In this document: one piece after another, positions 58,822 through 64,000 of the stretch
How positions within the stretch are numbered: the first letter of the stretch is position 1
Layout: each line of letters opens with the position of its first letter
From: Acidimicrobiales bacterium
GTDB taxonomy: Bacteria; Actinomycetota; Acidimicrobiia; Acidimicrobiales; Poriferisodalaceae
DNA length: 64,000 nucleotides
Direction of reading: 5' to 3'
Assembly (NCBI GenBank): GCA_041394185.1
Contig: JAWKIQ010000001.1
Coordinates: 124,001-188,000 of the forward strand
Notes under the pieces: generated by a model
What the model saw: only the letters and a program-made list of their open reading frames with translations
Databases searched by the model: none
Told to the model about the DNA's origin: nothing
Program-made: the position numbers and the translations under genes

Positions 58822-59115
58822 TCAGCGTCCGGGCTGGACTGGTGCCGGGTAGTAGTAGGTGTCGAGCACGTTCACATGGGGCGTGGTGAGAAGCCGCCGG
58901 CGGGCCATGTCATAGCTGGTGTTCCAATGTTTGGCGTAGTCCTTGATTCGCCACCAGCTCGCGACCGGTAGGTCAAGGTTCAGTGTGGCGTCGGTGTCCA
59001 CGTAGAGCCCCCCGGCGAACCGCCAGCCTTCGATCGTGCCTTCGTCTATGGCGCGAACGAGCGCTTCGATCGTTGTGCTTGCCTCGACGGCGGCGTGCTC
59101 GATGGGGACCTTCAT
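58822..59115 (-). CDS. Hypothetical protein, possible DNA-binding
   Basis: 97 residues. Helical N-terminus (IEHAAVEASTTIEALVRAIDEGTIEGWRF), a GGLYVDTDATLNLD strand pair, then WRIKDYAKHWNTSYDMARRRLL, which resembles the recognition helix region of excisionase-like proteins. The order helix-turn-helix plus wing would fit a recombination directionality factor, but it is far from the recombinase gene and the match is weak. Same strand as the surrounding processing genes. Confidence 0.5.
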   Translation of the reverse strand: MKVPIEHAAVEASTTIEALVRAIDEGTIEGWRFAGGLYVDTDATLNLDLPVASWWRIKDYAKHWNTSYDMARRRLLTTPHVNVLDTYYYPAPVQPGR

Positions 59116-59220
59116 ATGTTTCCGTCGGTAGCTCCGATCGGGCTGTGAGCCGCTCGCCCCGCGACAGGGGTCGGGAGCGGGCCCGGCTTCCCCAAGCGGG
59201 CCCGCTCCCAGATCTGGCGT

Positions 59221-59562
59221 CTACTCTTCGGTGTCGTCGGCCTCCTCGTCCGTTGTGCTGACCGGGGCCTTGCCGAGGTAGTCGATCCTGGCTGCAATGA
59301 CCTCGAGCCTCTCCCGGCGGTTGCCGTTGCTGTCGGTCCACTGGGAGTGGGCGAGGCGGCCGGTGATGGCGACCTGGCGGCCCTTGGTGAGGTAGCGGGC
59401 GTGTGTTTCGGCGGCGGTTCCGAAGGCCTTGATCGGGATGAAGTCCGTGCCGTTGCCTGTCTGTCGGTCGACTGCGAGTCGGAAGGTGGCGATGGGCTTG
59501 TCTTTGGGGGTGTCGAGCGTGATGTCGGTGGCGAGGCGTCCGACAAGGGTGAGGTTGTTCAC
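59221..59562 (-). CDS. ssb: Single-stranded DNA-binding protein (second copy)
   Basis: 113 residues, OB-fold with MNNLTLVGRLATDITL, FRLAVDRQ, FIPIKAFGTAAETHARYLTKGRQVAITGRLAHSQW, and an acidic end (TTDEEADDTEE) that resembles the protein-binding tail of SSBs. Clearly different from the ssb at 41735-42064 in sequence and tail, so not a recent duplicate. Likely protects the entering strand. AGGAGA before the ATG. Confidence 0.85.
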   Translation of the reverse strand: MNNLTLVGRLATDITLDTPKDKPIATFRLAVDRQTGNGTDFIPIKAFGTAAETHARYLTKGRQVAITGRLAHSQWTDSNGNRRERLEVIAARIDYLGKAPVSTTDEEADDTEE

Positions 59563-59871
59563 GGCTGGGTTCTCCTGTTGTTGGTGTCCCGGAGGGGTTC
59601 CGGGCTGTTCGAGCCGTGACTGGCCACGAGGGGCAAGTGGAGGTGCAACTACACCCGGAGGGTGAGCGAGGAGATTCCTGCGGACCTCGGAACCGAGCGG
59701 AGCGTCCCCGTAGGGGCGGTGAGAATGCTGGAGCGGGAATACCGCAGCGGTGGTTGCGCCGCAGCGGCCTCGTGGCAGGGTGCGGTTCGTAACACAGCCC
59801 GGGGCCCGTCGAGTACCGGCAGGCGGGGGATACGGGTGCGTGACCGTGGTCTTGTCGGATGGTTCGCGATG
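59563..59871. other. Intergenic region without a supported gene
   Basis: 309 bases. Contains a small hairpin (CCGGA-GGGGT-TCCGG near 59589-59603) and CCCC-GTA-GGGG near 59707. Leftward promoter for the second ssb is presumably here. Plus-strand ORFs in it look like chance readings of GC-rich DNA. Confidence 0.4.
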
Positions 59872-60081
59872 TCAGGCGGCGCTGTTCCACCAGCTGGCCC
59901 ACACGCTGCCGGGGTGCAGTCCCAACTTGATGGCGGCGTGGTCGGCTTGGATCGGGTTGAGTCCTGTGGCCCGCCAGCGCCACACTGTGCGTGCGGACAC
60001 TCCGAGCCGTTCTGCGAGCACCCTGGTCGGGGCCTGGTCGAGGTGGGCTTCGAGCTCGGTGAAGTCGAACCGGCCGTTCAT
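59872..60081 (-). CDS. Small HTH DNA-binding protein B
   Basis: 69 residues. FTELEAHLDQAPTRVLAERLGVSARTVWRWRATGLNPIQADHAAIKLGLHPGSVWASWW: a helix-turn-helix with the same ending as protein A at 58396-58632. Overlaps the ArdC-like gene stop, so they are co-translated. Possibly binds a site related to that of protein A. Confidence 0.75.
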   Translation of the reverse strand: MNGRFDFTELEAHLDQAPTRVLAERLGVSARTVWRWRATGLNPIQADHAAIKLGLHPGSVWASWWNSAA

Positions 60082-60974
60082 GCTGCCACCTCCGACTGGG
60101 TGGTTGGTCGGCTGTAGGTGGCGAGGTGGTCGACGGCGGTCTGTGCACTGCTGGCGGTCTGGAACAGGACCTTGGGGTTCTGGTCGAGGATCCGTAGCCA
60201 GTGGGCGAGGTAGGCGGCGTGATCTGATCGTGGGCTGTTGGTGATGCCGAGGCGTGCCGTCGCGAAGGCCGCGCCCAGTTCGGCGACGAGTTCTTCGACG
60301 GCGTAGGCGTCATCTCCGAAGCGTTCACCGAATGTGCGACTCAGTCGCGATTGGTGACCTGTCCAGTGGACGAGCTCATGCAGGATCGTTGCGTAGTGAT
60401 CCTCAGCCTGCCTGTACTGGCCGATGGCGGGTACTTGGATCCGGTCCACGAGGGGCCGGTACTTGGCTGTGTTGAACCCGTAGTCGATCTGGGCTCCGGT
60501 CGCTGTGATGAACGCCTCTGCGCTCTCTGTCCGAACCAGCGCCGGCTCCGTCGTGTCGGTCGGCTCGTCCGGGAGGTCGACCTGGTCGGCGTTGAAGACC
60601 GTGAACACCCGCGGGATCAACACCCGGGCGGTGTTCTCACCGTCTGGTGGCTGGTCGGCGCTGGGGGTCTTGGCGATCCACTTGACGCAGCGGGTGCCGT
60701 GTTCACCTCGCCGGACCTGAGCGCCCATCGATTGCCACTGGCGGTAGGTCGACCACCGGTTGTCGCTGTAGTCGGCATCGAGAGCCTCGAAGGCGAGGAT
60801 CAGAACGTTCGCCCCGGCGTATGGCCTGAGGGTCGTGGCGTTGGTCGGGCAGAACAGGTCGGCGGTTCCGTTGTGATGCCACGGCGCCCGCCAAGTGCCG
60901 GCGGTGCCGGTCTCGATCTGCTGGACGATTCGGGCTGTGACTTGTTCGCAGAGCTGGTCGTATCGCACAGTCAT
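60078..60974 (-). CDS. ArdC-type antirestriction/zincin protein
   Basis: 298 residues. N-terminal ssDNA-binding domain (QLCEQVTARIVQQIETGTAGTWRAPW; NRWSTYRQWQSMGAQVRRGEHGT), then a metallopeptidase-like domain with ATILHELVHWTGHQSRL (HExxH) near 195-210 and AVEELVAELGAAFATARLGI, the third-ligand helix. ArdC proteins are delivered or made early in conjugation and protect incoming DNA from restriction. Start at the ATG at 60974, overlapping the upstream stop. Fits an element that itself carries restriction-like genes. Confidence 0.85.
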   Translation of the reverse strand: MTVRYDQLCEQVTARIVQQIETGTAGTWRAPWHHNGTADLFCPTNATTLRPYAGANVLILAFEALDADYSDNRWSTYRQWQSMGAQVRRGEHGTRCVKWIAKTPSADQPPDGENTARVLIPRVFTVFNADQVDLPDEPTDTTEPALVRTESAEAFITATGAQIDYGFNTAKYRPLVDRIQVPAIGQYRQAEDHYATILHELVHWTGHQSRLSRTFGERFGDDAYAVEELVAELGAAFATARLGITNSPRSDHAAYLAHWLRILDQNPKVLFQTASSAQTAVDHLATYSRPTTQSEVAA

Positions 60975-61438
60975 CACCCGGCCTGCCGGTCGCTGATGGC
61001 CTGGACGTGAGCTTCGACGAGCCAGTCGGGCCAACGCTGCTGCAGGCGGCGGGGGACCGTGTCGAGGTGTGACCAGACCGACAACCGGGTTTGGTCGACG
61101 GTGTCCCAGCGTGCGGCACCGAAGCGCACCAGCCGGTCGAGTCGCCGCCAGATCGTCGAGTTGCGGCCGCTGCCGCCCGGAGTTCCGAGAATCGTGCCCA
61201 GCTCGGGGATCGGGATCGTGGCCTGGTGGTCGGGCTGGTGGCGGGTGGTGCGGTCGAAGAGTCGCAGCAGGCAGATCGCTGATGGGCCGAGGTGGCTCAG
61301 CCAGAACGTCTCGACATACTCCGATGAGATCGGATGGCCATGGCGGACCCGCAATGGATCTTCAACGATCCGGACCGCGAGATGGTCGATCCACCCAGGT
61401 GGTGGTTCGGCTGGTCTGGTGAGATCGGTGGTTGGCAT
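60974..61438 (-). CDS. Hypothetical protein of actinobacterial mobile elements
   Basis: 154 residues. SSEYVETFWLSHLGPSAICLLRLFDR begins a domain seen in small actinobacterial proteins with a winged-helix look: IPELGTILGT, STIWRRLDRLVRFGAARW, PRRLQQRWPDWLVEAH. It is first in the leftward operon with ArdC and HTH protein B. Role possibly regulatory or replicative; not assigned. Confidence 0.6.
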   Translation of the reverse strand: MPTTDLTRPAEPPPGWIDHLAVRIVEDPLRVRHGHPISSEYVETFWLSHLGPSAICLLRLFDRTTRHQPDHQATIPIPELGTILGTPGGSGRNSTIWRRLDRLVRFGAARWDTVDQTRLSVWSHLDTVPRRLQQRWPDWLVEAHVQAISDRQAG

Positions 61439-61750
61439 GTGGTGCTCCCTTCGTGGGCTCGGTTCGTGAGCCGTCCCAGGCCACGGGGACGAAGAGAGCG
61501 AAGAAGGTGGAGCCCCTGAGCGCAGCGAAGCGGAACGACCTCCGCAGCGAGCAAGCCCGTGGCAGGCTCACATTCGAAGCGACCCAGACGGGGGCAGCTT
61601 CTGCTCGTGCGGTGGCACTCACAGATGAACGACTCGCGCACAGGTGAGCCGTCGTTTCGTGTCAGGCTTTCGCGGTGATCTGTCGGGTCGACCTAGATTG
61701 CGAACGGTTCGGGGGAGACCACCGACTCCTCCGAGCCGCCGACATCGGGT

Positions 61751-62029
61751 GTGGCGACACCGAGTCGTATCGACGCCCTGGACGGTGGACAAGACCAAGA
61801 CTCGCAGAGCGGGCCGGCAGGAGGTGGGGCAAGTGGGCATCGAGAGACTCGTCGACACTCGTGGGGGTCGCAGACGACAGCGGGCGCTACCGATCCGATC
61901 GCCCTGGCTGTAGAGCTGGCCAACGAGGTCGACGTCGCTGCACGCCACGATCAGCTACACGGCGACCTGCTCGAACGGTTCCGCACCGAAGCCCTCGACT
62001 GCGTCCTTGCCCTGGCCCGCATCCGCTGA
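61751..62029 (+). CDS. Weak small ORF
   Basis: 92 codons from a GTG. The last 46 residues (DPIALAVELANEVDVAARHD, then LLERFRTEALDCVLALARIR) look like genuine amphipathic helices, while the first half is low-complexity and unlike a protein start. It may be the 3' end of a disrupted gene. No ribosome site. Confidence 0.3.
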   Translation: MATPSRIDALDGGQDQDSQSGPAGGGASGHRETRRHSWGSQTTAGATDPIALAVELANEVDVAARHDQLHGDLLERFRTEALDCVLALARIR

Positions 62030-62160
62030 GACTGCATCCCCGACGCTGGACGAATCAGAAGCGGTGGATCGAATGGCAGGTCGCGCGATTCTGATGACCA
62101 CGAGGAATCGTGTGTCTGCCATGACCGTTCGGGAAGCTCCAAAAGGCCCAACCCCCGAGG

Positions 62161-62198
62161 CTGATATCAGTGTGACCCATACCGGTGAGACTGATATC
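62161..62198. repeat. Direct repeat CTGATATC, 30 bp apart
   Basis: Copies at 62161-62168 and 62191-62198. Each holds the palindrome GATATC. Likely a remnant of an insertion-element end or a regulator site; nothing more can be said. Confidence 0.3.
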
Positions 62199-62332
62199 GC
62201 CCCGGCGACGGGGCACCAAAGTGCGGTCCGAAAACAGACCCCTACCTGCTACGACGCATTTCCGGCAGGTACAGGCACTGTTGCGTTGGTTGATCGGCTG
62301 GCGCGGATGGGCGGTTCGGTGTCGGTGATCGA

Positions 62333-63018
62333 TCAGATCACATGGGCGAGTTCGTTGTGGCCGCGCCGGAGGTTCTGGACGAAGGCGTGACCACGTATCA
62401 CGACCGACGCCGTTCGATCTGTTCGCAATCCGCGCATCGGCCGGAGTCTCGCCTTGAGGCGACCGTGATCTGATTCGATCCGGTTGTTCCCGTACTACTC
62501 GGTGTCGTGCATCGCTTCGGGGATCAACTCGTCGATGACACGAAGCAAGGGCGCCGCGAGATCTGTGGTGACCTCGCCAGGCCGTCCATGGGCATCGAGT
62601 GCCGATTCGAAGAAGTTCCGGGCCGCGGCGATGTTGCGTCGTTTCGAGACGTACACGTCGATGACCTGCCCATGCTGATCGACCGCCCTGTAGACGTAGC
62701 GCCACACACCGGCGACCTTGACGTAGGTCTCGTCAACGAACCAGCGCTCACCAACCGCGTGACGACAAGGCGGGCGGCGTCGATGAGCAGGGGTGAGAAT
62801 CGTTGCACCAAGCGGTAGACGGTGTCGTGATCGACCTCGACACCACGTTCCGCGAGAAGTTCCTCGACGTCCCGGTACGACAGCCCGTAGCGCAGATACC
62901 AGCGCACCGCCAACAAGCTCACCTCGGACGGGAACCGGTATCCGGCGAAGGCAGCGGACTCAAAACGACGTCGGCGATTCACCCCGACATGCTCGCCGCA
63001 CACCGCCCTGTCCGTCAA
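62333..63018 (-). pseudogene. IS6-family transposase, broken
   Basis: Two frames together make a near-complete IS6 (DDE) transposase: FAGYRFPSEVSLLAVRWYLRYGLSYRDVEELLAERGVEVDHDTVYR-type N-terminus, then after a frame break near 62755 ERWFVDETYVKVAGVWRYVYRAVDQHG, NIAAARNFFESALDA, and NNRIESDHGRLKARLRPMRGL. The catalytic Asp, Asp and Glu are visible. A TAG replaces the usual CAG codon in HDTE-Q-YGNNR (near 62496), a true nonsense change by one transition. Adding one G fixes the frame break but not the stop, so the enzyme is probably dead. Terminal repeats were not identified. Confidence 0.8.
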
Positions 63019-63344
63019 CGCAACGGTGCCCCGTGACGGGGATTCCGTCGGTGGCGAGGTCGGTCACGACCGGGAACATCTGTAATGGGTTCCGGTTGGC
63101 CCGTGGCTGACTGAGAGGCTGCGTTCCGGCCACCCGGGTATATCCGACCCTTCAACTACGAAGGTGTCTTCAAAATGACGTGTCCACGTTCTGGTCGAGA
63201 CCAAGCCTCTTGTGCGCAGATGTCCTGATTAGAAGCCTGTCCGCTCGTCCGGGTTCCGGATGAGCGTGACTCATTACAGATTTGATCTCTGAGCAACCAC
63301 ACGGCTTGGCCAACATCCCACATCAACAAAGTTCAGGAGCTCAG
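63019..63344. other. Non-coding stretch between two transposase genes
   Basis: 326 bases with no supported gene. It should contain the upstream end of the IS6-like element and the left non-coding end of the IS110-like element. I see no clear inverted repeats; IS110 elements normally lack them. Confidence 0.4.
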
Positions 63345-64000
63345 ATGGCCATCGTTGCAGACCGATTCGACCACGTTGTCGGAGTCGACACACACGCTCG
63401 CTCACACACCTACAGCATCATCGAATGCCGGACCGGAGCCGTCGTCGACGCTGGTGTGTTCCCGGCGACTCGAGCTGGCCTCGTCCGAGCGCTCAGATGG
63501 ATAGACCGGCGGACTGAGGGGGCAACCTTGGCGGCAGTCGAGGGAACGTCTTCCTACGGAGCGTCGATCACTGCCCTGCTCATCGAGGCCGGTCTTGTGG
63601 TTGCAGAGGTTCGTCCTGCAACCAGGGCTATCCAAGCCCATGGCGGAAAGTCGGACTCCATCGACGCTGAGGCAGCGGCCCGCAGCGTGTTGGGCAAGAA
63701 CGTCGACGCTCTCGCTCAGCCACGCAGCACCGGTCGACGAGGCGCTCTGCGGACTCTGCTTGCCGCCCGGTCACTCATCGACCAGCAACGCACCGCCAAC
63801 CGCAATGCGCTGATCGCTCTGGTCCGCGCTACCGATCTCGCTTTTGACGCACGCAGGCCGCTCACCAACGCTCAGGTGCGCGAGATCTGGCCGGTCCGAA
63901 CTCGACTCGGCGGCAGGTATCGCTCGCCAAGAAGCCCGCCGGCTTGCCAAGACCCGTGATCGACCAGACCGACCTTCTTGCTCGCAACCACCGCCAACTC
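63345..64000 (+). CDS. IS110-family transposase, N-terminal part (cut by window edge, frame breaks near the end)
   Basis: ATG at 63345 with GGAG before it. DEDD-type residues: VGVDTHARSHTYSII (Asp), LAAVEGTSSYGA (Glu), GGKSDSIDAEAAAR (Asp). About 175 residues read well up to NAQVREI. After that the family text continues in other frames: IARQEARRLAKT, then DQTDLLARNHRQL at the window edge. There are at least two frame changes in the last 110 bases, from decay or sequence error. IS110 enzymes use a bridge RNA from their non-coding ends; that RNA would lie in 63019-63344 or beyond the edge and was not identified. Confidence 0.75.

Larger units (their letters stand above)
61439..62332. other. Region with little coding evidence between ArdC operon and transposases
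   Basis: 894 bases. It holds the promoter region of the ArdC operon, one weak small ORF (61751-62029), a pair of CTGATATC repeats, and probably the distal end of the IS6-like element. Leftward frames through 62055-62250 encode GDISLTG and TDISLGG repeats, which I take as the repeat pair read in frame, not a gene. Nothing else supported. Confidence 0.4.

Noticed and set aside
62055..62705. Leftward 216-codon ORF with GDISLTG/TDISLGG segments
   Set aside because: Overlaps the IS6 transposase in another frame and owes its repeats to the CTGATATC pair; no start signal or family match.

Overview
The window is high-GC DNA from an actinobacterium (Actinomycetota). An Acidimicrobiia-type host is my guess, not proven. 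It has two parts. Positions 1 to about 7,575 are ordinary chromosome: a carboxylesterase cut by the window edge, a secreted PQQ-type sugar dehydrogenase, a rhodanese beside O-succinylhomoserine sulfhydrylase (metZ), a PEP-utilising mobile-domain protein, a SCO6745-family protein and a tRNA-Leu(AAG). From 7,663 to the right edge lies a large integrative and conjugative element (ICE). Its large serine recombinase gene ends on the base right after the CCA of the tRNA.

Element layout: (a) 7.7-10.7 kb, recombinase and a two-domain cell-wall hydrolase. (b) 10.9-21.6 kb, one rightward operon for a Tad/Flp-type pilus: lipoprotein, secreted protein, SAF/CpaB-like, CpaE-like, TadA, TadB, TadC, Flp pilin, two TadE-like, TadG-like, LysM-BTAD protein. 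(c) 21.7-40.3 kb, a rightward operon of very large genes that looks like a composite anti-phage island: UvrD-type helicase with a RelE/ParE-like N-terminus, DEAD/DEAH-DUF1998 helicase with a Vsr/DUF559-like C-terminus, SNF2 helicase of DrmD type, Eco57I/PglX-class adenine methylase, DUF4357-McrB and McrC. (d) 41.7-52.6 kb, SSB and the type IV secretion genes: VirB2-like, possible VirB8-like, TrbL/VirB6-like, SCO6880-family, VirB4-like, sigma-like regulator, TraG/VirD4 coupling protein. (e) 52.7-61.4 kb, a PD-(D/E)xK protein, a MobF (TrwC-like) relaxase-helicase with an inserted helix-turn-helix, small HTH proteins, a second SSB and an ArdC-type antirestriction protein. (f) 62.3-64 kb, a broken IS6-family and an IS110-family transposase.

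The transfer genes are tied together by a repeated intergenic element (four places, six half-sites, two of them degenerate): a TTTCTTGTCGCG-like block, 14 bases, then a GTCCCTGGG block. It lies before the hydrolase/lipoprotein pair, the ssb/T4SS pair, the relaxase and a small HTH gene. In four of the six directions considered an ATG sits exactly 13 bases after the start of CCCTGGG. In three of those the ATG opens a tiny ORF whose stop overlaps the start of the real gene, suggesting near-leaderless transcripts and translational coupling.

Several genes are interrupted by single-base frameshifts. Most can be repaired by adding one base to a homopolymer, so long-read assembly error is more likely than decay. 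In reading these genes as functional I assume this.
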